This document shows, piece by piece, positions 23,501-32,546 of a DNA stretch of 64,000 nt. Under the pieces are notes generated by a model, which worked only from the letters and a program-made list of their open reading frames with translations, was not told the origin of the DNA and searched no databases. The position numbers and the translations under genes are program-made. Source of the DNA: Plumapathes pennacea (lineage: Eukaryota; Cnidaria; Anthozoa; Antipatharia; Myriopathidae). Position 1 is the first letter of the stretch. Each line of letters starts with the position of its first letter. The DNA is taken from the NCBI GenBank assembly GCA_964036295.1, contig OZ038463.1, positions 18,587,069-18,651,068 on the forward strand. Direction: 5' to 3'.

Positions 23501-25024
23501 ATTTGACAATGTAAGTTGTAAGATTATTCTTGGAATAATTGCCATGACTGTAACTGTCACACAGCAGTTTTTCCAAATTATCGTTTGGAAAAAAGTTTAT
23601 ATTCAGAACAAACCTTCCTCTTCTTGTCACTCGACAGGAGGTTGATAGACTCAGACTGGGGAATGGCAAACTTCGTCAATGGAGCTGAATTCTCTGCAGT
23701 GTAGTAATTATCAAATGGTGTTTTCCCAAGTGGATATATAAAGACAAATGCAAATAGGGAGCCATTGTTTCTGGTCTCCTGTGGTAAACTCACATTTATG
23801 GACCTGGAGTAGAAAAATAATATTTTATCTGAGTGTCAAAAGATGAGTTTACTGAATGTAACTGTGACTTTTTACTGTTTCCTAGTACTCTCATGTCTGT
23901 CATTTTATTTGTTTTCACACAAAACACAATGTTGCACCAGTCACAAAGGCTGGAGAAAACATTTATTTAAAAGTGATTACCGCAACCATAATTATTGGTT
24001 TTACTTCAAGAATAAAAAAAACATTGGCATTGCGAGAAAACCCCACTGCCACTAATGCTTGCTTGAGTAGGAAGATTTTTCTTTTGCTCCTGATTGGCTG
24101 AGAAATTGCTACCAAACTTGTTTGAACCAATCCAAAAAAACTTTTGAAAACATACTAGCAAACACAAAACCTATTTATTTAAGCAATCTTGTAAGAATAA
24201 CTTTTTACATTCATTGAAAACCACTCTATCAGGGTAGACAGTATGTGATCAACTCTAAATGAATTATGTACTCTATGGATCATTCTAAGTAACAATAATT
24301 AATTCAAGTACTTTTATGTGTACATGGGGTTCCTGCATGTAGTCCATCTCACTTACACTTTAAAGGGCTGAGATATACTGAAAGTGTCATTTTTCCACAG
24401 AAGTTTCAGGTTTCTGCTGTTACTGGCATGCTTTGATGTTGATGTGAAGACAGATACCTGCATTTAATAATGTGATAAGAATATATATTTGCACTTCTCA
24501 CCATTTATATGTACTCATGGAAAGATCATATGTTGCATGTGTAATGTGTCATGCTTTGTTGTGGTCTACCATGGCACAGAGAAACCTCGCCGCCTCCCCT
24601 CCCTCCCCCTCCCCCCCCCCCCCCCCCCCCCCCCCTCTCCCTCTCCCTCCCTCTCCCCCTCTCCCTCCCTGACACGAAAACACTGGCAATTTATCTGAAA
24701 AGGAAGAACGGAAAGATTATTACAGTATTCAGTACATCCTCCTTGACCCGGAAGGACACATATGCATCAAGCGAGGAATAAAGTATCGTCTCTAATGTAG
24801 CTTCAGTACTGGTCTTCATCTTAATTTCAGTGAAATTGAAAATTGTAAGTTGCACTCCATCAACTCACCTCCAACTTCTCGTCAATAAGCCGATGAGGGC
24901 GAAGGCATTTCCGTGAATCGCCTTTGCAGACGGGGACGACAAAAAGCTGATAAATCACGTAGACGGAGTTTAAAACATACGCGAGAAATGCAAGCAAGAT
25001 AACAGTGGTCCAAGAGAACTTCAT
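16104..25024 (-). CDS. CLPTM1L: CLPTM1L (cleft lip and palate transmembrane 1-like), complete, 17 exons
   Basis: CLPTM1L is a multipass ER membrane protein of the CLPTM1 family, reported as a lipid scramblase involved in GPI biosynthesis and linked to cell survival. Exons on the minus strand: 25024-24869, 24457-24357, 23803-23614, 23197-23076, 22464-22392, 22305-22188, 21509-21415, 20896-20812, 20515-20412, 19677-19609, 19212-19162, 18681-18599, 18463-18429, 18114-18059, 17204-17160, 16890-16775, 16194-16104. All junctions are GT-AG and every phase agrees, giving 1590 nt or 529 residues, close to the human 538. An N-terminal membrane segment (about 7-30) is followed by a luminal domain with [17 protein letters not shown], then the conserved [67 protein letters not shown] and [18 protein letters not shown] blocks, ending in a charged tail KEEKPHKE. 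Introns hold several MITE and SINE insertions. It is divergently paired with the dehydrogenase at 25187. Confidence 0.96.
16319..16560. repeat. Interspersed repeat starting with a poly-G run (CLPTM1L intron)
   Basis: About 22 G are followed by TATTTCTCATAGTTCTGGG and, further on, TTTCAGACCTATATCCCC. A related arrangement (poly-G, CATAGTTGTGCCTGGGGG, TTTCAGACCTATTTTAGAG) occurs at 36590-36690, so this looks like a dispersed repeat family. It lies in the last CLPTM1L intron. Confidence 0.6.
17344..17718. mobile_element. MITE in CLPTM1L intron
   Basis: The left end GTCATTACACGAGACTGG matches, in inverted orientation and imperfectly, the right end whose reverse complement reads GTGATTGCACGAGACCGG. 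The terminal repeats are about 27 bp. The 375-bp body has no coding capacity. It lies between the exons at 18114-18059 and 17204-17160. Confidence 0.7.
19237..19405. mobile_element. 169-bp foldback element in CLPTM1L intron
   Basis: The arm 19237-19304 (TAGGTTGGTTGTGATCGTCC to GACTGACGTTTCG) is repeated almost perfectly in inverted orientation at 19338-19405, around a 33-nt loop. The left boundary is only 24 bp from the exon ending at 19212, in the intron on its 5' side. If transcribed, the arms would form a roughly 68-bp RNA hairpin. Confidence 0.9.
19730..20345. repeat. Degenerate pentanucleotide array (AGTGT/AGTGC type)
   Basis: A 600-bp intronic stretch is made of irregular 5-bp units such as GTAGT, GCAGT and GTGTA. 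Long threonine-, leucine- and histidine-rich open frames on the minus strand (19665-20012, 19711-20172) are by-products of the repeat. It lies between CLPTM1L exons 9 and 10. Confidence 0.85.
20531..20725 (-). mobile_element. tRNA-derived SINE (CLPTM1L intron)
   Basis: Read on the minus strand, a tRNA-like head contains GGCTTCGATTCCC (20663-20675), matching a Pol III B box, preceded by CCAGTAGATCGCG as a weak A box. The element ends in a (TTTA)n tail at 20531-20570. Head, body and simple A/T tail are the standard SINE layout. Confidence 0.7.
21062..21120 (+). mobile_element. tRNA-like SINE head (CLPTM1L intron)
   Basis: TGGTTAGCACG (21070-21080) fits a Pol III A box, and GAGTTCAACGCC (21103-21114) resembles a B box at near-tRNA spacing. 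No acceptor stem or CCA-ready end is seen, so it is read as a SINE head or decayed tRNA pseudogene rather than a functional tRNA. The 3' boundary is undefined. Confidence 0.55.
22554..22909. mobile_element. MITE in CLPTM1L intron
   Basis: The left end CCTGTTACATGAGGTGATCAC is matched imperfectly by the inverted right end (reverse complement CCTGTTGTACGAGGCGACACG). Internal TTGTGCAACA and TGTTGCAGCGAC motifs recur. It is non-coding and lies between CLPTM1L exons 4 and 5. Confidence 0.65.
24595..24670. repeat. C-rich and CT-rich simple repeat
   Basis: A poly-C run of about 25 bases is followed by (CCCTCT)n-like units in the first CLPTM1L intron. It creates the proline/serine-rich open frames seen on the plus strand, which are not genes. 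Confidence 0.9.
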
Positions 25025-25186
25025 TGTCTAAAAGTGGAAAAGGTCTGGCAAGTACTTCATATATCGGACATTATTATGTCTCAACTTTGTATAACAATCG
25101 TATAATGTCCCACAACAGTGTGCCGCTGTACAGTCTTATCGATTTTTCATAAGTCGTTTCCATTCCCAGATCTGCAGTGTAATTCG
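25025..25186. promoter_or_regulatory. Putative bidirectional promoter, CLPTM1L / DHRS4-like
   Basis: Only 162 bp separate the two divergent start codons (25024 minus, 25187 plus). Both untranslated leaders and the core promoter must overlap here unless upstream non-coding exons exist. No TATA box at canonical spacing is obvious, which is usual for housekeeping pairs. Confidence 0.6.
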
Positions 25187-25569
25187 ATGCCGAGCATGTT
25201 GCGACCATTTTGTGCTTCCCTCGCAAGATCTAAAGGTGTGAGGATGATGAGTACCTCAGCAAGGAGTCGCAGTTTGGAAGGAAAAGTCGCCATTGTTACT
25301 GCATCTACAGATGGGTGGGTAAAGATCGCTAGGACAATACAGATCTCAATACTATAAATGGTACATTGATCATGATAATCATTTGAGTACACTGTAGTGA
25401 CTCAAAGCTGGTTTTCACTAGCACGAAGCGGCATAAGGCCGACAGTACGATATAGCACATAGAGCATAGGAAATGGGGTGACACAACATGCCTATAATAT
25501 TCACTAGACATGTATATATATGTATGCATGTCCCCTCATCCTTCCCCCCCCCCACACACACACACACAC

Positions 25570-25628
<59 letters not shown>

Positions 25629-28600
25629 TGCACTGATGTTGTTGAAGCTCCAATATTTAAGCAATATAACACGAGTTTCCATATTATATAAACACGCGGG
25701 ATGTTGGGAGAACACGAGAAAAAGTTCAAAATCACGAGCCGCTTCGGCGAGTGATTTTGAACTTTTTCGAGTGTTCTCACAACATCCCAAGTGTTTATAT
25801 AAGAGTACATAGACATGGAAACGAGTGTCATATTGCTTTTATAAAATAACGAAGCTTTTATTACCTGAAAGAACTTTATATTGAAAATGATCAAGTTCAA
25901 GATTCTCCCGAAAACCCTCAAAACGCACGCTCGTCCAATCGGAAAGTCTGTTTCACGGCACTTCGCTCAAGTCAGTCCATGAATGAAAACGGAACACCAC
26001 TCCCGTTCACTTGAAAAAACTTGACAGGCTGCTAAATGAAGATGAATTTCGCAAGAAATGTGTCGGATATTAGTACCACTGTTTGTCAAGAATTCAAAAG
26101 AACCGGCGAGAATGTTTTGAGCCGTCAGGTTTCAACTTTCAGGACAACGGTGTCACTCGACGTAAACATGTCTGCACAACAACACTATTCTGCTGAAGAA
26201 GGTAGTTTGTACATTTGTTTGCTTTACTTGAGCATTACTTGAACTCTGCCGGACGACAGTCAACTCCATTGAATTGACTCAACAGCTTTTGTGCCACCGA
26301 GCCGACAGCCAAGACAGACTCATTAGCGAAGACTGTTTGTGCCTTCATCACCATAAACCTACAATTATTCGTGTGAAACTCCGGTGATCTAATCCATCTA
26401 GTTACTAGCTACGAGCCACAGGAGACGAAGGTATAAAGGTTAGAAACTTTAGAGAATGTTCTTTGACTGTGTAATTGTTGGATTTTTGTCTCACGGTTTC
26501 CGAATTAAATTTCATGCAATATTCGGACAACTTTTCTTCACGCTGCTTCACTAATTGCACATGATTTGCACACGGCTTCACTATTTGCTCTAATAGCCCA
26601 CTGCAGTTTCTGGAACACATGAATCTTTGAAGTAGGGGACGACACGCAGTCTTTATTTCAGGATTTGTCATTTCCATGTCTTTGTACTTATTTATAAAAT
26701 GGTTTTTTAACCAATCAGAGTGCGCGTAGTATCATAGTTATTTTATAAATCCTGATATACAATGTCATGACATTGCCTTTCAGCATTGGTCTTGCAATTG
26801 CCAGAAAACTTGGCCGTGACGGAGCGAAGGTTGTCATTAGCAGTCGCAAGGAGGCCAATGTCACTAAAGCTGTAGATACTTTAAAAAAAGAAGGACTCAC
26901 AGTAACTGGCCTCATGTGCCATGTTGGTAAATCAGATCATCGCAGCAAGCTTATTGAAGAGGTGTGGTTATGCCCAGATACAATATTTTTTAAGCTCTAT
27001 ATATTTTACACAATCATGAAAATAGGCTTACATGCATGGATAATATTTAGACCCAAGCTGAACAGTACATATGTATGAATATCCGATTTCTTTCTTTCTG
27101 AAATTTCTGCAGACCCTGAAACAGTATGGAGGAATTGATATTCTTGTCTCAAATGCAGCCACAAACCCCATTTTTGGACATATCCTTGAGGTATAGTGTG
27201 ACTTCAATAACCAATACAATAAAATAGACTGTGGTGGTAAACTCATCTTGTTGAGAAACAATTTACTATATACATTATTTGAGTAGTCGTATTAGTTTTA
27301 GTTTTATGTTATGTACGTAATTTAATGTCATTGTAGTGAATGTAATTTATTTTATGTGTAATAAGAATATTGTACATCTTGGCACATTCTAACAAGGTTG
27401 ATCTTTTCATACTTACAGACCACAGAAGCAGCTTGGGACAAGGTTTGTTGCAGTTTTTTATTTGTATAAGCATGCACAGTGTGAACACATGTAGTTTTTG
27501 TGTTTGGAGTTGTTCCTGTCATATGCACACTGCAGTACGTTTATTGTGTTGTGCAGATCATTCTTCATTTGAATCTCCTGTAGACTTAAATATTGTGAAC
27601 TGCAACGACATTTCAACCCTAACAGATTGATGAAAACTGAAATGGAAAACTAAGATCTTTTGAAAACTTGCAATATAATATGTCAGGTATAAGTAGCTAG
27701 TGTTAAGGTTTTACATTGTGTCCTAAGTAAAGTTTATTTATGCAGTACCAATGTGATATAACATTTGGTAATTTTGATATTTTTAAAATATTTAACAATG
27801 CACTCATCATTTTATGCTTAGATATTTGAAGTCAATGTCAAGTCAGCATTTCTTCTTGCCAAAGAGGTTGTACCACACATGGAAGAAAGAGGGTAAATGA
27901 GAATTACCTTTTAGTTCCCTTGTTTTCAAAGGCATTTTACATTTCATAATCATGTACTATAGGGCTGTACATATACAGTATGCTAACAGGTGGAATTGCA
28001 GTATTGTGTATTTTTAAATGAAAATAATGTACATGTATCAGGCTTCAATAATTTTATGAGTTATGAATGAATGAATGAATAACTTTATTTACTTGTCAGA
28101 AATCCTTTAGCATCACTACCAATTGGCGACACTAGACAATACAAAACAACCATTCTGAATAAGAAATTGAATGGATCATGATAAAATAATAAAATAATAA
28201 ATTAATTTTCTAATTTCCATAAATGCTAACTACTGCAAGGTGATGATTGATATGTACACAATAAATAATAATAACAATAACAGTAAGTACTGAAACTAGG
28301 CTCTGGAGTACATTGACAAAGTAACATATTCCTTTCTTCACTTAAACACCAAACTTACTACAATTTGCTAGCAATATGGGTAAATTAATCTCATCTCATG
28401 TCATATGTATATGTGTATATGATTGTATATATTTTATTACAAGTAGATAAATTTATTTTATTTTATTTATTTTTACCTCAGGAGTGGGTCAATTGTATTT
28501 GTTTCTTCCATTGGTGGTTATATTCCTTTTCCTGTAAGTACATGATTGAATTAACTACTGCCAACAGTACATGATTGAATTAACTACTGCCAACAGTACA

Positions 28601-30842
28601 TGTAAAACACTTATAATCAGTGTATTAAAGATTAACAGAATCAGCAGGACCCCCATAAAAATGGAAATGTTTTCTCATTAATTTATTATTAGTGTAACGA
28701 ACTTGTAGTTTGTCAGAATTTACCCTCTTCTGCTGTACTGTAGTCAGTAGGAAATGCCATTATGATTTGTACCGGTCGTGTCGAGAGAAACCCCATATGG
28801 TCCATTTTCAGTGTTGCACAACACATGTACCTGGCTACTGTCGGATGTGACGTAGTTGACTGTCACTGATCCCCATATAAGCTCGGGTTTCACAATTAAT
28901 AAACGTTCTGCTTTACTCGTGTCTAAGCTGCGTTTGGTAGTTGTTCTTCGGTCGCTCCGGTGAAAGGCCAGAGCGCACTGGCCTCGGTCCGTTACATTAG
29001 GTTATCTCTACATTGTTCATTAATTTTGTAACCAAACGTTAGGCCTGGTCAGGCAGGGTATGTAGTGTTTGGATAGATGACCACCAGGGAATACCCAGTA
29101 ATGAACACATTCCTTTTTCATCTATTTCTACGAAGAGCATCTTGGACAGTCAAATGTGCCATTTTAACATAGAAATTGCAATAAAAATGCATCAAAATTT
29201 CATGTTTGTTTGTACATCTGGTTCCAGTAGTCCCATATCCTGACAGCTCATCTTCTCTTTTTAAACTTATTTGATCCCCATTTCGAAAAGAATTGTGCTC
29301 AGCCTGAAAGCCAAAATTTCAGTTGGGCGAAGGGGTACTACATGTAATTGAGACTGCAATCTCACATTTTAAATTTTGTCAGTCAGTCTGTCAATTAATG
29401 TTGGGCGACTTTTGTGCATACCATGATGTCAAATTGTTATTCCCATACAAAATCAGATGCTCAGCTTTCTTGCATTTGCAAACATGCCATTTACAACTTA
29501 CAACAGCTGAGAAAATTCTCATCTAATTTACCTTATATTTTCATCCAAATATTTTTTGACATGGTTCATCATGTTGTCTGTGCATCCAAAAAGACATGCT
29601 CACAAAAAAAAACAAGAGGAAACTAGGTGAAATGAGACATGGTACTGCTAAAAAAAAGGAGGAAATGATCAAACAGCTTATTCCATCTGTTATAAATATA
29701 TATTTTCTTTGAATATTTCTTTCAGGGATTAGGAGCATATTCTGTGAGCAAGACAGCACTTTTAGGACTCACAAAGGCCTTAGCAGTAGAATGTGCCAGC
29801 CACAAAGTTCGTGTGAACTGTGTAGCTCCTGGGGTTATAAAGACACGATTCAGTGAAGCGGTGAGTTCATCAGATTTCTGTTTTTCTTCCTTTCTTTAAA
29901 AGGACCTCTAAGTAACATAATTATGTTCATAGCCATTTAGTTTTTTGTAGATCAAAAGCTTTCTATATTTAAGCAAAATGATTGTTTTAATTTTTAATTA
30001 ATTTTTAAATTAGATGTTTTTCCCAGTTTAGATATTAAATGGTGTAATCATTAATTTCTCTTTAGCTGTGGAAAAATGATAACGTCAGAGAAAAAGCCAT
30101 TGAAAATGTTCCCTTGAGGCGGTAAGTCATGCAAACTCTAAAATTCCAAATGTGTATACCACTTCTGCTTCAAACTACTTTGACCCAGTTAATTCTGAAA
30201 CTACCTGTCCTGTTTAAGGAGGTTGGATTGAATGTACTGTAAACACATCTTTATAACTTAAAACATAAACTGGGTATGGTAAACTGATTTGAAAAAAAAA
30301 TCATCACAGTTAGAATTTCTGAGCTACAGATAAAACCACCAGATCAAACCACCCGCTGGAGAGTAAGCGATCCGCACTTTCCATAATATTTTAAATGTCA
30401 CACGGTAAATATCGCTACAAATATTCTGCACATTGCAAATATACACAATTATGTAACCTAAAACGATCAACATTTGACTATTCGTAGAGGTTTTGTTTCA
30501 TTAGTCCACAAATGGAGTCCAATAATACACTTGATGATCAGAAAAATGGATGTCAATTTCACTCTAATACGGCAAAAATCAATGGGAAAGACAGTAATGG
30601 TTTCTACATAATTGTCTCTCATACTTTCTTCTGAATATAACAATTCAGAAAAAGGTCTCTGTACTGCAGGTCAGTTTCCTTCAAGAACTTCTATGTATTT
30701 TTTTTTTTTTTTTTTTTTTTTTGATAGGTTGGGTGAGCCAGATGACATCAGTGGGGCCGTTTCCTTCCTTTGCTCAGACCAAGCCTCTTATATCACAGGA
30801 GAAACTTTAATGATCACTGGTGGCATGCCGTCTAAGTTGTAG
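25187..30842 (+). CDS. DHRS4: DHRS4-like NADPH-dependent carbonyl/retinal reductase (SDR family), complete, 9 exons
   Basis: DHRS4 family enzymes are peroxisomal short-chain dehydrogenases that reduce retinal, ketones and other carbonyls with NADPH. Exons: 25187-25314, 26784-26961, 27113-27190, 27419-27442, 27822-27892, 28482-28533, 29726-29860, 30066-30121, 30728-30842. All introns are GT-AG with consistent phase, giving 837 nt or 278 residues, the same length as the human protein. Visible SDR features are the cofactor loop TASTDGIG (about 38-45), SSRK for NADPH preference, SNAA near 116, catalytic Asn141 in FEVNVK, Ser168/169 in VFVSSIGG, Tyr182 and Lys186 in [12 protein letters not shown], and the C-terminal MPSKL. 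SKL is a canonical PTS1 peroxisome signal. Met1 at 25187 was chosen as the first ATG in frame, and Met at residues 4, 20 or 21 are alternatives. Intron 1 contains a 1.1-kb transposon ending 35 bp before exon 2. Intron 6 contains a solo LTR. Confidence 0.95.
25552..25622. repeat. (CA)n microsatellite in DHRS4-like intron 1
   Basis: A near-perfect dinucleotide array of about 35 units with one interruption (CCTA), flanked on the left by a short poly-C run. Confidence 0.95.
25657..26748. mobile_element. 1.1-kb interspersed repeat, copy 2, in DHRS4-like intron 1
   Basis: This is the second copy of the element at 5343-6458, in the same orientation. It differs by a few substitutions and small deletions, including about 11 bp missing from the left hairpin arm and about 12 bp missing near 26451. 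The right end (TTATTTTATAA) is 35 bp upstream of exon 2, so the element abuts the branch-point region of that splice site. Confidence 0.9.
28538..28602. repeat. 29-bp tandem duplication at a splice donor
   Basis: The unit GTACATGATTGAATTAACTA and following bases (29 bp) occurs at 28538 and 28567, with a third partial copy at 28596. It starts 4 bp after the exon that ends at 28533. Confidence 0.85.
28693..28996 (+). mobile_element. Solo LTR of an LTR retrotransposon (DHRS4-like intron 6)
   Basis: A 304-bp segment runs from TGTAACGAAC to GGTCCGTTACA, with TG...CA ends inside the short inverted pair TGTAACG and CGTTACA. ATTAG (28688-28692) and ATTAG (28996-29000, sharing one base with the LTR end) give a 4-5 bp target duplication. 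Inside, TATAA at 28876-28880 is followed by AATAAA at 28898-28903, the expected U3/R arrangement. No internal gag or pol sequence or second LTR is nearby, so it is a recombined solo LTR. Confidence 0.8.
30698..30722. repeat. Poly-T run at splice acceptor of the last DHRS4-like exon
   Basis: Twenty-five T are followed by GATAG and exon 9 at 30728. The run serves as an extreme polypyrimidine tract. Confidence 0.9.
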
Positions 30843-31649
30843 TCAGACTAAGAACATCTTGTCCAATCATGTCCAAATTGGTAATGTTTCTATGTTCCGA
30901 ATGAGCATTGAAGACACTGCAAACTACTTTTGCAAAAAGTTAACCTTGGGTTTAATGCACAGACAGTTTATTTGTACCTTTTTATCTACATGAAGTTCGA
31001 TAAAGCTATATGGAAAGAGAATTGTTCATGAGATGGTACTATCTACCTGAAATAACCACATAGGGCTAGACTAGTCAGGCAGCTGTAAGGTTTCAGTTAT
31101 GTCCTTGCAAGAATAATTCTAAGTACAGTATGTACATCCAGGCTGATTAATGATTATAATGCCCACCACTACATGTACATTTGTAATTTGTCAAACAAAC
31201 AAAATATTTGAAACCCATTATGAAAAAGCCAGCCTGGTTGTGGCTCAAAGCTGGATATCGCTAGGGCCTCCCATGGTGAAAAATTCCTGTACATACCACC
31301 TTTTGTAAGCAACCACTTAGACCCTCAAAAAAGAGGTCACTCATGGGAGGTTCCACTGTATGAGCAATTTCCTAATTTACTATGCAGTCGCTTCACATCA
31401 GGGCACCTCCGATCTCACATGTTTCCCTGTAAGCAGTACCCTGGTTCCAGAGGTTCCTGGCCTTGTTCCTTGAGGTCCCAGCTGGGCATTAGCCAAACAT
31501 TTCTCGTAGATTTGGATACACTTTGGGATTACTGTATCATGGTGTACAGTAAAGGGTTTCACTAACTAGGGAGGGGGTGGCCGTGTAAACGTGAACACTA
31601 CCAAAAGTTCTACACATACTGTAGTTCATGAGGGGGGAGTAGGATAGGA
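30843..31649. other. Convergent 3' flanks of the DHRS4-like gene and TP53RK
   Basis: The region contains the 3' untranslated sequence of both genes. I see no further gene. No AATAAA on the plus strand is close to the DHRS4-like stop. An AATAAA on the minus strand near 30968 could serve TP53RK. Confidence 0.5.
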
Positions 31650-32327
31650 TTATCCCACCATTGTTCTTTTCCTGCCACGTTGACGTACGTCCTCGAGTTT
31701 CTTCAACACCTCATCAGGTTTGTCAGCACTTTTTCGGTAATGTTCGAGCACAACTTGAAACAATTCCTCGGTGTTTGGATGTGAGCTGAGGAATGCGCGC
31801 TCCAACACATACAGATCAACCCCCTTGTCCTCCGCAAGGGACGAAACGAAGCTCAAACCAAAGTCTATCAGAACCAGGCGTCTGGAGTCACTTTTAATCA
31901 ACATGTTGGACGTCGTCAAGTCCCCGTGAACGCAATCCACTCGATGCATGGCGGCCAGCGTGGAACCGATGATCTCAGCCAAACTCTTCAAGCTTGCTTT
32001 TGATTCTTCCGATCCAGCTTTCAGGAGGCGGTTAATGTAATCTCTTGTGGTTTCCGAATCCACTATTTGCTCCATGTAAATGGAGTGGGTCTTGTAATCG
32101 ACAAAGAAGACTGCAGGGGTAGCGATGCCTGCTTTTCGGCAACGGAGCATGGAGCGAACTTCTTGAGTGGTTCTTCGATGAGTGAGCTTCTCGTCTAGAG
32201 ATGGGTGCCTGTAGGTCTTCAGGAACCTTTGTTTCACAACTGCCGCTTTACTGTAGAAGTCAATAGAATATACACGAGCTTCTGCTCCTTGCTTGATGAG
32301 TTCCCAACCACTTGGTATGTCCGCCAT
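31650..32327 (-). CDS. TP53RK: TP53RK/Bud32 kinase, KEOPS subunit, single exon
   Basis: Bud32 (TP53RK/PRPK) is the small atypical kinase/ATPase of the KEOPS complex, which makes the t6A modification on ANN-decoding tRNAs. The start at 32327 gives MADIPSGWELIKQGAEARVY, the typical N-terminus. An upstream in-frame ATG at 32399 would add 24 unconserved residues. The protein is 225 residues, about the family size. It has the lysine in AAVVKQRF (K32), KTYRHPSLDEKL with RRTTQEVRSM (the RxTxxE-type Bud32 signature, about 37-60), the catalytic loop HGDLTTSN (134-141, D136), DFG (155-157) and the basic C-terminus RGRKRTMVG, which is characteristic of the family. It lacks a glycine-rich loop and is minimal in its C-lobe, as expected. 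It is divergent from the small gene at 32547 and convergent with the DHRS4-like gene. Confidence 0.96.
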   Translation of the reverse strand: MADIPSGWELIKQGAEARVYSIDFYSKAAVVKQRFLKTYRHPSLDEKLTHRRTTQEVRSMLRCRKAGIATPAVFFVDYKTHSIYMEQIVDSETTRDYINRLLKAGSEESKASLKSLAEIIGSTLAAMHRVDCVHGDLTTSNMLIKSDSRRLVLIDFGLSFVSSLAEDKGVDLYVLERAFLSSHPNTEELFQVVLEHYRKSADKPDEVLKKLEDVRQRGRKRTMVG

Positions 32328-32546
32328 GTTGAAACGATGCCGACGGACTATGGACAGCGGTACACTATTTGAGCATGCGTGTTGTCGAGCTTTTACCATT
32401 GTCCGCCATCTTGGATCAGTTGTTTGCAGTGCAGTTTCAGGTCTCGTGCAGTCAAACTTTATTTCTCAAGGTAAACAGCACTTATTTCTCAATTCTCTTA
32501 ATTCAAGCATCCTGTAAAATGTGTATTATCTTCCTCAGGCCACAAA
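32328..32546. promoter_or_regulatory. Putative bidirectional promoter and 5' UTR, TP53RK / small proteolipid gene
   Basis: Divergent starts lie 219 bp apart. CCGCCATCTTGG at 32403-32414 matches the YY1 consensus, common in promoters of mitochondrial and translation genes. A likely non-coding first exon for the plus-strand gene ends at 32470 (CTCAAG followed by GTAAAC) and splices to an acceptor ending at 32539. Confidence 0.6.

Noticed and set aside
31650-32399. TP53RK starting at the upstream ATG (32399)
   Set aside because: The extra 24 residues are not typical of the family, and they overlap the shared promoter region. MADIPSGW at 32327 is the conserved-looking start.
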